A stretch of DNA of 64,000 nt from Pseudomonas caspiana. Its GTDB lineage: Bacteria; Pseudomonadota; Gammaproteobacteria; Pseudomonadales; Pseudomonadaceae. Position 1 is the first letter of the stretch, and each line of letters starts with the position of its first letter. Made by a program: the position numbers and the translations under genes. The notes beneath the pieces were generated by a model. That model was not told the origin of the DNA. It did no database searches and saw only the letters and a list, made by a program, of their open reading frames with translations. The stretch spans positions 22,688 through 86,687 of the forward strand of contig NZ_LOHF01000012.1 in NCBI RefSeq assembly GCF_002158995.1, given 5' to 3'. Of this stretch, positions 23,161 through 31,509 are shown in pieces.

Positions 23161-25221
23161 TCAGGAGAACAACCTGAGTGTCGCCTCAATCCCCAGTCTG
23201 GCTTCATCAGGCCCCGTTTTCGGAATCGCGCGGTTGAACGTGCGTTTGGTCAGCTCTCGCTCAAGTCTTGCCTGGTTGATCCTCGCTGTTCTGCGCAGCC
23301 CGTCAAGATTGGGAATGAATAGCCCATTCTTGTCGTAGGCCCCGACAATTGCCGAGGCGGGTATATCAGTTGCGTAATTGATCTCGACCGGAGCCAGGTC
23401 CAGGCGAGGCGATTGGGGGTAGCGTGCAGCAAAGTCATTGGCATAAAGGTGATAACCATCGAGCTGGCGGGCGTCGACGAGGTAAGTGTGGCCTCCTTTG
23501 GCGCCACCGTAGGTAAAAGCTCCTACGTGATCCTTGTCATAGAAAACCGACGTCGAGATGCCTCTTCCATCCGGGTCCAAGGCGTCATGGCCTCCACCAA
23601 AACCACCGCGAACGCCGGTCGCTTGATGAAGATCTTTTTGCAAGTCAGCGGCCGCTGTTCGCAACCTGAAGCCCTTCTCAAAGATGATGTCGGGAGTGCG
23701 TGAGTCGCCGCGAAAAACAAAACCGCGATAAACCGTGATGTCATACGGCTCAATGAACTGTTGTGAAAACCGCCCTTGGTTCTCCACCCATAGCTGCGTC
23801 GTCTGCGGACCTTTTTTAAAGTCGGCGTTCAGTTTCAATTCCAGCGAGCGCATCTTTGCCGAGTGTTTCGAGCGTTCCAACGCATCGATCAGATAAGGCG
23901 TCGCTGAAGACGGCAGTTTTTTTGTGTTCAGGATGACTTTGAGCCTCTGTGCGAGTTGGGTCCTGGCCAGCGCTGAAAGCCCTTTGCCAACGACCTTCAA
24001 CACCAGAGGGCCAATGACTTCTGCCAAAGCGCTGATGATGGCCGCGCGGTACAAATCGGCCGCTACTTCGGGCAGATCTTCCAGCTCGGCCCTTACCGCA
24101 TCGGTAGCCGCAGAGGCGATACCCAGCAGGAAAGCCGCGACCAGCCTGATGGGCACCAGACTGACACTGACCGGCAGCGTGATGCCCAGCGACAGGCCTG
24201 CCAGAAGATAACCGCTGAACTCAAGAGCCGAATCAGCGAGGCGCTCGGTATCCGTCGAAACCAGCGTATCGATATCAGACAGCAGGCGCTGATAACTCAG
24301 ATCAAACAGCGCATTGGCGATGTCGGGGCTTGCATGAAATGTGATGGGAGCGACCCAGTAATACTTGGTCTCGAACCTGCGCACATATTTGACTTCGTCA
24401 TTGCCGGGCTTGAGTCGCTGATAAAGCGGGATGCGCGCCAGTACCTTGTTGCGCAGTGCGGCGTTTCTTTCTATCAGCGCCCGAAACTGATCGAAATCAC
24501 GCGGTATTTCGTAGACCGATTTTTGCTGCGGATCATTGCCCAGGAATACCAGTAAGCCTTGAACTGTCTGGTCTTCATAGTATTCAGGCGTTGGCAGGAA
24601 CAGCGCCCGTTCCAGCTTCACTCGCGACGTGCCCTCAAACTGCACGAGCCGGGGTTCAATCCAGCCGCTCAGGTAATCATTGGCGAGTGCAATGAGCGCT
24701 TCGGCTGAGGCTCTGTGCTCCAGGTATCGACGAATAATGCTGTCCAGTTCATGTCGCGTGAGCAGCAGGGAAAGTTCTTTGACGTTAGGGCGATTAAAGT
24801 GCGCCTCGACCTCGTTGATATAGCGCTCCTGCAGGTTCACCGTATCGAACAGATCGCGTAAGTCAGGCGTAAACGCAGGGGGCCAGCGGATCCGCAGTCG
24901 TGTGGCATCTTTGAGGTCGTGGCGGAAGAAGTCGGTGACTATCTGGTGGAGTTCAAAGGTGGCGATCTTGGGGAGGGGAGGGCTGACGCCGATCAATCCG
25001 CTGTGACGAGAGTCGGTGTATTCGACATTGATCTTCATGTTGCTGGTGACCAGTGCCTTATGCGGCTCATACATCGTTGAGTGCTTTACTGCTGTGCGAA
25101 TGAAATCATCGATAAAAGCAAAAGGGGAAAGCAACCTGGGTTGAGAGACCGCATCAACCAAATCGGCCAGCTCACTGGCCAGTTGGTCGATATCGGCAGG
25201 GACTGTAACTGTGGTGCTCAT
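23161..25221 (-). CDS. Putative cholera/pertussis-like ADP-ribosyltransferase toxin
   Basis: The 686-residue protein has no signal peptide. Its last 200 residues carry the three motifs of CT/PT-group mono-ADP-ribosyltransferases in order: FRGDSRTPDIIFEKGF (503-518; compare YRADSRPPDEI of cholera toxin), GISTSVFYDKDH (554-565, the STS motif) and VEINYATDIPASAIVGAY (612-629), which aligns position by position with cholera toxin EVSALGGIPYSQIYGWY so that E613 would be the catalytic glutamate. Residues 335-375 and 384-412 are strongly hydrophobic and could be a translocation or membrane region. The N-terminal 320 residues are helical and vaguely like DUF6543 dermonecrotic-toxin modules of Pseudomonas. 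No neighbour looks like an immunity protein, which suggests a host-directed effector. Motifs are seen; function is inferred. Confidence 0.72.
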   Translation of the reverse strand: MSTTVTVPADIDQLASELADLVDAVSQPRLLSPFAFIDDFIRTAVKHSTMYEPHKALVTSNMKINVEYTDSRHSGLIGVSPPLPKIATFELHQIVTDFFRHDLKDATRLRIRWPPAFTPDLRDLFDTVNLQERYINEVEAHFNRPNVKELSLLLTRHELDSIIRRYLEHRASAEALIALANDYLSGWIEPRLVQFEGTSRVKLERALFLPTPEYYEDQTVQGLLVFLGNDPQQKSVYEIPRDFDQFRALIERNAALRNKVLARIPLYQRLKPGNDEVKYVRRFETKYYWVAPITFHASPDIANALFDLSYQRLLSDIDTLVSTDTERLADSALEFSGYLLAGLSLGITLPVSVSLVPIRLVAAFLLGIASAATDAVRAELEDLPEVAADLYRAAIISALAEVIGPLVLKVVGKGLSALARTQLAQRLKVILNTKKLPSSATPYLIDALERSKHSAKMRSLELKLNADFKKGPQTTQLWVENQGRFSQQFIEPYDITVYRGFVFRGDSRTPDIIFEKGFRLRTAAADLQKDLHQATGVRGGFGGGHDALDPDGRGISTSVFYDKDHVGAFTYGGAKGGHTYLVDARQLDGYHLYANDFAARYPQSPRLDLAPVEINYATDIPASAIVGAYDKNGLFIPNLDGLRRTARINQARLERELTKRTFNRAIPKTGPDEARLGIEATLRLFS

Positions 25222-25382
25222 TTGTCATTCCTTGACAGGTCATAGGCAGTGCATCCATTGCTCTGCTCAGGCTATGAAATATAGAGGCTGAGACTTGGCG
25301 CGGTTGTAGGACGTTTCTTTGTTTTCGCGGGGTAAAGGCGCGGGATGCAGGCGTGTCGTGAGGCACTGCGCTCCGCAGGCTG

Positions 25383-25476
25383 ACGTGGGACCGGCTTTAG
25401 CCGGGAAGGCGGTATTTTTGCAGATGAAGATTCGGAGCCTGTCCCGGCCTATTCCCGGCTGAAGCCGGTCCCACGT
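25383..25476. repeat. REPIN, ACGTGGGACCGGCTTTAGCC type
   Basis: Inverted arms ACGTGGGACCGGCTTTAGCC and GGCTGAAGCCGGTCCCACGT flank a spacer upstream of the toxin-like gene. The same type recurs at 54633-54726 with very similar arms. Confidence 0.9.
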
Positions 25477-25650
25477 CATCAGTGATGCCACATGAACCAG
25501 CGTCGTTCATGTAACTTCAGCTAACCAAATAACCCAGTCCTACACCCCATTCCTGCGGCCTTTTCCCTTTCTTCTGAGTGAAGTTTCCGAGAAAATCCCC
25601 AGCCCTTGCGCAGGGTGATTTCGGGCACTAGGCTGCGTCCGTCGTTGAGT

Positions 25651-25843
25651 ATCAGCGACCGGGTTTAGCAGCCTGTTTGACTTCAATTCCGGTGCAAGTA
25701 CCGTCTATGGCGGCTTTGTGCGGGGCATCTTCGGGTGCGCCGGTTTTTGGGATTGGGTCGCCGGTCTGCTAACCCGTATCAAAGTCGCCACCTTTGCTTG
25801 TTTAGCAGCGATCATTCGGTGGTCTAGCTAAAGGCCTAATCAG
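25651..25843 (+). ncRNA. Structured leader upstream of the DUF6124 gene (C4-antisense-like candidate)
   Basis: CGGGTTTAGCAG (25660-25671) is complementary to CTGCTAACCCG (25766-25776), and TTTAGCAG recurs at 25801-25808, so the middle segment can pair with either copy. GCCACC (25787-25792) can pair with GGTGGT (25818-25823), close to the start codon of the next gene. Competing pairings of this kind resemble the phage C4 antisense RNA arrangement, which I recall preceding DUF3077/DUF6124 genes in Pseudomonas. The assignment is tentative. Upstream, 25477-25650 shows nothing recognised. Confidence 0.4.
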
Positions 25844-26056
25844 ATGATCAAAGTAACGCCAGATCCACCACAACCCACCCTCGAAGAATCGCTGCTGCAC
25901 GTCAGCGACCTGCTACGTTGCGCAGCCGCCACGGCTTATGAAACCGGCGATAGCCTCAATGGCCCGAAACGCGACTTGGCGTTCTCGGTGGTACACCTGA
26001 TCGGTATGGCCAAAGCCGAACTCGAACGCTCGTTGGCACGGGTTGAGTCCAGGTAA
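25844..26056 (+). CDS. DUF6124/DUF3077-family small protein
   Basis: The 70-residue protein begins MIKVTPDPPQPTLEESLLHV and ends with a helical part (FSVVHLIGMAKAELERSLAR). The MxKxTPxPP opening and the helix with LLHVSDLLRCAAATAYE are characteristic of the Pseudomonas DUF3077/DUF6124 family, here in a short form lacking the usual N-terminal SPYESLDSKKL-like part. Function is unknown. It is preceded by the structured leader at 25651-25843, which may control its translation. Confidence 0.65.
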   Translation: MIKVTPDPPQPTLEESLLHVSDLLRCAAATAYETGDSLNGPKRDLAFSVVHLIGMAKAELERSLARVESR

Positions 26057-26123
26057 CTCCGTCTCCATGTAGGGGCCAGTTTGTTGGCACCTACATGGGC
26101 TCGTATTCAATCGGGAAGTGTAA

Positions 26124-26936
26124 CTACAGCGTCTTTTCCAACCCAAACCGCTGGCGCAGTTTTTTATCCAGCAACCCTTTGGGCAACAACCAGCTCATCA
26201 ACGGCAACACCCTTGAGCCATTGCCCGAGCGCAGGAGTCGTGGCGGTTCGGTCTGTTGCACGGCGCGCAGCACATCCTGGGCGAAATCGATGGCGGGGGT
26301 CGGGTTGTCTTGCGAGGCCTTGGCCCTTGCTCGAATCCCTTCACGCAGAGGCCACCATGGCGATTGTTCGTTGATCAGCAATTCAGCCTCATGGCTGGCG
26401 TTTTTCGCAAAACTCGTGTCGATGGCACCGGGCTGAACCTCCAGCACCTTGATCGAGAAGGGCGCCAACTCCAGACGCAATGCTTCACTCAAAGCGTGCA
26501 CCGCGGCCTTCGACGCGCAATACGCCCCGGCAAATGGCGTAACCAAAATACCGGATACGCTGCCGATATTGACCACCAGACCTTTGCGACTGCGCAGTGC
26601 CGGGAAAAACGCCCGCGTCACGCCCACCACCGAAAACACATTGGTCTCAAACTGGCGCTGCATCGCCTCGACGCCGCCATCGAGCAGCGGTCCCATGGCG
26701 CCATAACCTGCGTTGTTGATCAACACATCCAGCCCATCAAAGCGTGCCGCTAATTGCTCCAGCGCGACGCTGTCGTTGACGTCCAGTTGTACGCCTGTGA
26801 AACCGGCAGCATTCAGCGCGGCAACGTCTTCAGGCTTGCGCGCAGTGGCCCAGACCTCATGACCCGCACCTTTGAATGCATCCGCCAAAGCGCGGCCAAT
26901 GCCGCTGGAGCAGCCAGTGATGAGGACGTTGGGCAT
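26124..26936 (-). CDS. Short-chain dehydrogenase/reductase
   Basis: The 270-residue protein starts MPNVLITGCSSGIGRALADA, with the TGxxxGIG cofactor motif, the NNAG motif (LINNAGYGAMG) and the catalytic YxxxK (YCASK) preceded by an active-site Ser in NIGSVSG. It is a classical SDR oxidoreductase; the substrate is not predictable. AAGGA lies upstream of the ATG at 26936; a longer frame is not supported. It starts 16 bases after the 154-residue membrane-protein gene and probably forms an operon with it. Confidence 0.92.
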   Translation of the reverse strand: MPNVLITGCSSGIGRALADAFKGAGHEVWATARKPEDVAALNAAGFTGVQLDVNDSVALEQLAARFDGLDVLINNAGYGAMGPLLDGGVEAMQRQFETNVFSVVGVTRAFFPALRSRKGLVVNIGSVSGILVTPFAGAYCASKAAVHALSEALRLELAPFSIKVLEVQPGAIDTSFAKNASHEAELLINEQSPWWPLREGIRARAKASQDNPTPAIDFAQDVLRAVQQTEPPRLLRSGNGSRVLPLMSWLLPKGLLDKKLRQRFGLEKTL

Positions 26937-26952
26937 CTTGTTATTCCTTGGA

Positions 26953-27417
26953 TTAGTTTGAAAAACTACCTTGTAAATGCTCCGCGCGAAACTCCAGCGT
27001 CTGCGGGCGGTAGCCTTGGCGCAAGGGTGGTAGCGGCAAGCAATCTTGCCATTGACTACCGGCCTGCAGATCCCCCGGCCCGCTATATCGAGGGCCTGCA
27101 TAAGCATCGTCGGTCAGGTTCACGGTATCACCGGGCGCATAAGCGGCGACGCGCCAGCGCAATTCTACGAGGGGAACCTTGTTGGTGTTATCAATCAGCA
27201 CCAATAGCGGTTTACCAACTGGGCATTGGTCGGGGGCGTAATCCATGCGGATGCCCAGGTGTTCCAGGCGTCGGGTTTCCTGACTGTCTTGCCAGATGAC
27301 CACCATCGCCACGATCCCCAGGCCAGCGGCAGCCGCGAGTGAAACAGGCAAGGCCTTGGCCGGGTAACGCAGCAGCAATACCAGCCAGGTCAGGATAAGC
27401 AGTGCGCCAAACAGCAT
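26953..27417 (-). CDS. Conserved membrane-anchored protein of unknown function
   Basis: The 154-residue protein has two N-terminal hydrophobic segments (LFGALLILTWLVLLLRYP and LPVSLAAAAGLGIVAMVVIW) followed by a soluble region of about 110 residues (DQCPVGKPLLVLIDNTNKVP) that likely forms a beta-sandwich-like periplasmic domain. I recognise it as a conserved Pseudomonas protein often annotated vaguely as a multidrug transporter, but nothing in it supports transport. It is the promoter-proximal gene of a two-gene unit with the SDR. Confidence 0.65.
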   Translation of the reverse strand: MLFGALLILTWLVLLLRYPAKALPVSLAAAAGLGIVAMVVIWQDSQETRRLEHLGIRMDYAPDQCPVGKPLLVLIDNTNKVPLVELRWRVAAYAPGDTVNLTDDAYAGPRYSGPGDLQAGSQWQDCLPLPPLRQGYRPQTLEFRAEHLQGSFSN

Positions 27418-27559
27418 GATTCGCGCCTCGTGAACAGATGAGGATGCATCGTACCGAAAGCGGGGTGGGGTTTGCTAATGGCTATGCGATAAGTCGGTCA
27501 GACGATTACGCATCCAGGGATTGCTGTCTCAAGGCAATCCCTTTACGTATTAACGGATT

Positions 27560-29434
27560 TTATGAGGGCGGGAAGAAGTACAAATAATCGGTTCTCTGTG
27601 AAAGATTACCAGCGGCGTCTACAGCCCGGACGTGATAACGCCCATAGCCTTCAATGTTGCGCACAAAACTCAGATCTGTTGTTTCGTCAATCTGCGTCCA
27701 CCAGCGGTAGACTTTGTATTTGACCGCTGCAGCCACCCGATTCCAGCTCAAATCTATCGGTTGGTAAGTGTTATGGGCTATTCGAAACCCCGTGGGTGCC
27801 GTGAGTTCGGGAGGCGGTATGGGCTCATCACCGATTCTTTCCCATTTTCCGGAGTATTCATGAAAAATGAAATACTCCGAAAAGCCGGTAGGGATAGGGA
27901 TGTCGAGCCCATAGTCCAGGTTCGATCCATCCAGCGTTGCGGCGAGTGATGCGCTGGATGCAATGTGCACAATGCTGGAGTCTGGAGCCAGCGGCGCTAG
28001 CTTGATTTGGGGCGACCAATGGCCATCAGCAAGTTGATAGTGAATGAGCTTGTCGTGTAAACCCGGCGCCGGAATTTCTGGCTCATCCGCGAGATAGGTC
28101 GTGGCCAGAATGCGGTACCTCAATGTTCCGTTGATAGCGCTCAATGAGAGCATGTCGCCAGTGTTGAGCAACATTGAATCAAACGGAAAGTCTATCCGGT
28201 TCGTGACGAGCTCGGTGGAGTAGGTGGCTGAACTTATAATCAGTACAGTCGAGTTTGTGGTCAGGTAGGCGGGGGGAGAAATTATCCTTGTCCAGCTGGC
28301 ATTGCCAAGTCGCGCAATCAGTGCTCGGTTGCCGCTCGGTAATATGTAGCCGTCGGGGACTTGTGGGACATTAATGTCCGCGTATGGCCCCATTCGGATA
28401 AGTTTCTGGACATTTGCATGTATGCAGTTGTCGATCAGCCGTTGCCTCAGCGACCAGTCGGTGTTGATCACGAAAAACTTCTGAATATAAGAAAGTTGAT
28501 TGGTTGAATAAAACCATTGACGGATTTTATCGGAGAAATCATCTGGGACAAAGGCCGGGAACGCAACGTACTTGGCACACTGAATCGATCTGAGTTCCTC
28601 ATACGGTTTATCTTCTTGTGCTACCCGATCCATGAAGGCTTTGAGTGTATCTGTGGTAGGCGTGTTGGAACCTATCCAGCGATGGTTCACGCCAGGCCAG
28701 AATAGAGAGTCTCTTTGACCATCGTTATAGGCAATAACGACCGCTGGATTTTCATATTCCCAGATCTGGCTGATGGTGAGCGCGTTCATCCAGGGGGGAA
28801 TCAAAATATCGTTTAATCTGGACTTTATCAGTTGGTGTAACTCCAGATGGGCGGCGGCGGTGAAGTTCTTGAACTGATGGAAGTCCAGAACAATGATTTC
28901 TCGTTTGGGAGCGCCTGCACCAGGCGTATGCGTCCTGAAGCGCAAAATCTCTCCCAGAAAATCGTTGGCGACAGTACGTTGTGAAACCAGATCATGGAAA
29001 ATCATGAACCGTTTTGGATCCTCTGCGGGATAGCCGTCGAAAAACTGCACCCTCAAGTCCAGTACTCTGACGCCTGTCATCAACTGCTTGTACGGTGAGA
29101 CGTCCTGGCAGGTATTGGAGTTAGGGCTGTAGGGAGCCTCTTTGTCGAAGCCCGCATTATGAGTGCCGGGCAATATTGCGTCTGCAATTCGCAACTTTCG
29201 AACCCCATCGTAAGTAGACATCCAGCTGCTGCGATGCAGATTATTGTAGGGGGTGCAAATTCCTCCCGAAGCGCTGCCCCCAGGGCAACCTGAGTCAATT
29301 GATTGCTCATCACTGTCGCCGGGAGACGGCGTGAGATCTTCTTGGTTTATGGAGCCTGATAGTGAAGCTTCGTCTTCTGTGGTCGAGGATAACGACGCTT
29401 GTTCAGGCGAAGCAGGGCGGTCATCGGTGTTCAT
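27560..29434 (-). CDS. PI-PLC X-like phosphodiesterase with C-terminal FnIII-like region
   Basis: The 624-residue protein has a low-complexity acidic N-terminus (1-60), then a phosphatidylinositol-specific phospholipase C X-type domain: DAILPGTHNAGFD (86-98, general acid/base His92), GVRVLDLRVQFFDG (121-134), MIFHDLVSQR (144-153, second His147) and IVLDFHQF (181-188). A middle domain of unknown fold follows and residues from about 540 (PPPELTAPTGFRIAHNTYQP, SWNRVAAAVKYKVYRWW) look like a fibronectin type III repeat. No signal peptide is visible, so export would need another route. The reaction would be cleavage of a phosphoinositide or related phosphodiester. The DNA is visibly richer in A/T than the flanking core genes. 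Confidence 0.78.
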   Translation of the reverse strand: MNTDDRPASPEQASLSSTTEDEASLSGSINQEDLTPSPGDSDEQSIDSGCPGGSASGGICTPYNNLHRSSWMSTYDGVRKLRIADAILPGTHNAGFDKEAPYSPNSNTCQDVSPYKQLMTGVRVLDLRVQFFDGYPAEDPKRFMIFHDLVSQRTVANDFLGEILRFRTHTPGAGAPKREIIVLDFHQFKNFTAAAHLELHQLIKSRLNDILIPPWMNALTISQIWEYENPAVVIAYNDGQRDSLFWPGVNHRWIGSNTPTTDTLKAFMDRVAQEDKPYEELRSIQCAKYVAFPAFVPDDFSDKIRQWFYSTNQLSYIQKFFVINTDWSLRQRLIDNCIHANVQKLIRMGPYADINVPQVPDGYILPSGNRALIARLGNASWTRIISPPAYLTTNSTVLIISSATYSTELVTNRIDFPFDSMLLNTGDMLSLSAINGTLRYRILATTYLADEPEIPAPGLHDKLIHYQLADGHWSPQIKLAPLAPDSSIVHIASSASLAATLDGSNLDYGLDIPIPTGFSEYFIFHEYSGKWERIGDEPIPPPELTAPTGFRIAHNTYQPIDLSWNRVAAAVKYKVYRWWTQIDETTDLSFVRNIEGYGRYHVRAVDAAGNLSQRTDYLYFFPPS

Positions 29435-29978
29435 TTCTACGACCTCTTCGAAATTAAAGGTTTCGTGGATATTTAAGCGCCAGACCGTTGAGCGTTGTCA
29501 CTGTCATAACTGACAGTGACAATCTATGCAGAACAAATGTTGGGGGCGGAAGCGACCGCTCTAAGTCGGATTCTTCGCATCGTTTATTGCGAGCGTCGAT
29601 AGGCATTGTTGCGAAATAGTCTAACTCCCATGGGTTCGGTGATCATCTGTAGGCGTGAGTCTTATGTCCACGACGCACCGTTGTCGCGAAGTAAACAGCT
29701 ACAGAAAATGCATCTAGTACTTGCTGTTGTTTGATGAGAGCAGGCCAAGGTCTGCTAATGAGTAGAGGTGGAAGGGTTGGAAGCCTCCACAACGTCTAAA
29801 GGGACTGCAAACCATCAGCGGCTAGAATAAATACCGGGCACTTCTGGAAAAGGATTAGAGTCAGGTACTGTAGGCTACGTCATACAAGCTGACAGGATTT
29901 TTCGGTCTCAATACTCAGGTCAGCTAATTCATGGTTGTGCCGTTACACCTCTTATGTACACTGGCATGAGAGCCCAAC
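29435..29978. other. Gene-free stretch with a decayed REP remnant
   Basis: No convincing gene is seen. At about 29700-29750 the sequence CTACAGAAAATGCAT... TTGTTTGATGAGAGC closely resembles the REP-flanking sequence at 6801-6850, so this looks like a decayed copy of a REP cluster. The 29951-29978 part should contain the promoter and ribosome site of the next gene. Confidence 0.5.
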
Positions 29979-30566
29979 ATGAACCTCACTTTTATCGTCG
30001 ATCAAAATCATTCGTATAAACGCGCAATTGAAATTGCCTATGAGAAAGCCAAAAGGGAGGGGGGAGTTGATGAGGCTACCGCGCGAGAGTGCGACTTTGT
30101 GATCAGTCAGCCGGAGCCCGATTATGTTTATGACGAAGTAAGATTTACTAATACGCTGCGCTTGCATGAGGGTTGTGTATGCCCTGCGGCAGCACTGAGC
30201 CCGCGGGATGCTTACGAACACTCAAAAATAGATGCCCGCAGGCGCGCTGCCGAGTGCGTTGCAACTCAAATGGATAGTATCTGGGTAGACGTCAAAAAGA
30301 CGGTTGTCGGTGTTGATCCTGAGTTACTGAACGAACTAAGTTTCTCAGTTGATGAAACAGGCACCATTAGACCGGTCAGCAAATTACGTCCACTCGATGA
30401 GAAGGCGGAGAAACAGCTTTTTGAATTGCTTAATGATCATTCAGAATTCAAGAGGGCGGCAGAAGACTATATCTGGATGTTGGCGGGTTTAGTAGGGCGC
30501 ATGATAGAGAGCTTGTCAGGCAACCATGCTCGGCATTTTGCCCACTCTTGTTTGCGAGAAGGCTAA
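29979..30566 (+). CDS. Hypothetical protein, unrecognised
   Basis: The 195-residue protein starts MNLTFIVDQNHSYKRAIEIA and appears soluble and mostly helical, acidic, with no signal peptide or membrane segment. Cys168-type motifs or catalytic signatures are not evident; a short CVCPAAALSPRDAYEH stretch holds two cysteines. I do not recognise the family. It lies between the PI-PLC-like gene and a secreted-protein gene in an A/T-richer stretch, so it may be part of acquired DNA. A hairpin overlapping its stop codon separates it from the convergent neighbour. Confidence 0.55.
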   Translation: MNLTFIVDQNHSYKRAIEIAYEKAKREGGVDEATARECDFVISQPEPDYVYDEVRFTNTLRLHEGCVCPAAALSPRDAYEHSKIDARRRAAECVATQMDSIWVDVKKTVVGVDPELLNELSFSVDETGTIRPVSKLRPLDEKAEKQLFELLNDHSEFKRAAEDYIWMLAGLVGRMIESLSGNHARHFAHSCLREG

Positions 30567-30592
30567 CCGCACGGGGAATGCCGTTAGCCTTC
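30558..30592. terminator. Hairpin between convergent genes
   Basis: A 10-base stem (GAAGGCTAAC with GTTAGCCTTC) encloses a 15-base loop and includes the stop codon of the preceding gene. It sits between two convergent genes; there is no T tract, so it is a weak or bidirectional terminator. Confidence 0.5.
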
Positions 30593-30597
30593 AAATT

Positions 30598-31509
30598 TCA
30601 ACCGATGATTTTCATCGAGCAAATTTGTGTGATAGAGACGGGACTGATGCCAGTAGACGAGTTGCCTCGGACAGAAACGCGCCAGTGACCGCTATTGTAG
30701 GTTGCTTGCCATTTTCTTATAAAGTCATACACCCCGATAAAAGGGGTGGTCACGTGGCGCCCACTGCAACCCTGAAAACTGACGTATTCCACGATGCCTC
30801 CAGTGACGGTGACACGGCGCGATGTAACCTCTCTGGAGGGATCTTGGTCATCGGTATTTATGACAAATTCAACAGTAGCCCCCTCTAAAAGCTGACCTGT
30901 TGAGTCCCTGATATTCGTCGCCCACATAATTTTGTCTCTGAATGTTGATGTCGAGAAATAGGTTTCGGTATTCGGGCCTTCTGTTTCGATCCTGATGTTG
31001 TGGGCGTATGGAGCTGAGCCGAAATCAATGTTGAAGTATTTATCTGGTTGAAAGCGTACTCCGGCCGGGTAAGAAATTCTGAGCTGAACTTTCTGGCCGA
31101 TGTTTAGTGGGGGCGTAATTAATGGTTCTGACGTAGGTAGAGGTTGCCAATCACCTGCGATGTTATATTCGATTTTCCAAAACGAGCCTTCAACCCCTCG
31201 CAGAACGTCGTTGATCATTACTTTCTGTCCACGCAACGCTGTGAAACTGTAGTATTTAACATCGCCAGCGCTCTCCAGTTTATCAACAATACTGTTGATT
31301 TTATCCGGCAGGTCTGTGATTTGGACATCGGTGACATCGGTTAACGCATCTGTGGGTTCTTGAGTACTCTTGCCTTCGAGGGTATTAGCTTGCTGGAGGG
31401 TGTCTGGGTCACAGGCCGGTGTGGCTAAAGCTGTAGAACCATATATTCCACTCAGCGCTAGAAAAATTGATGTCGCAAGCAGTGTTTTTTTAAGAGTGCA
31501 GTTGTTCAT
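30598..31509 (-). CDS. Secreted protein of unknown function
   Basis: The 303-residue precursor has a clear Sec signal peptide (MNNCTLKKTLLATSIFLALS, cleavage near STALATP). AAGGA precedes the ATG at 31509 by a few bases; an upstream ATG is not supported. The mature part is rich in beta-strand patterns, with a domain around KYYSFTALRGQKVMINDVLR that resembles a pre-peptidase C-terminal/jelly-roll type stretch, then VEFVINTDDQDPSREVTSRR and VEYVSFQGCSGRH, which look like an Ig-like module. Two Cys late in the protein could form a disulphide. I cannot name the family. Its A/T content is higher than its core neighbours. Confidence 0.6.
   Translation of the reverse strand: MNNCTLKKTLLATSIFLALSGIYGSTALATPACDPDTLQQANTLEGKSTQEPTDALTDVTDVQITDLPDKINSIVDKLESAGDVKYYSFTALRGQKVMINDVLRGVEGSFWKIEYNIAGDWQPLPTSEPLITPPLNIGQKVQLRISYPAGVRFQPDKYFNIDFGSAPYAHNIRIETEGPNTETYFSTSTFRDKIMWATNIRDSTGQLLEGATVEFVINTDDQDPSREVTSRRVTVTGGIVEYVSFQGCSGRHVTTPFIGVYDFIRKWQATYNSGHWRVSVRGNSSTGISPVSITQICSMKIIG

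Noticed and set aside
23161..25221. Interpretation as a toxin-immunity (interbacterial) pair
   Set aside because: No small gene follows or precedes it on the same strand within the expected distance; the neighbouring DUF6124 gene is divergent across a REPIN-filled 620-base gap.
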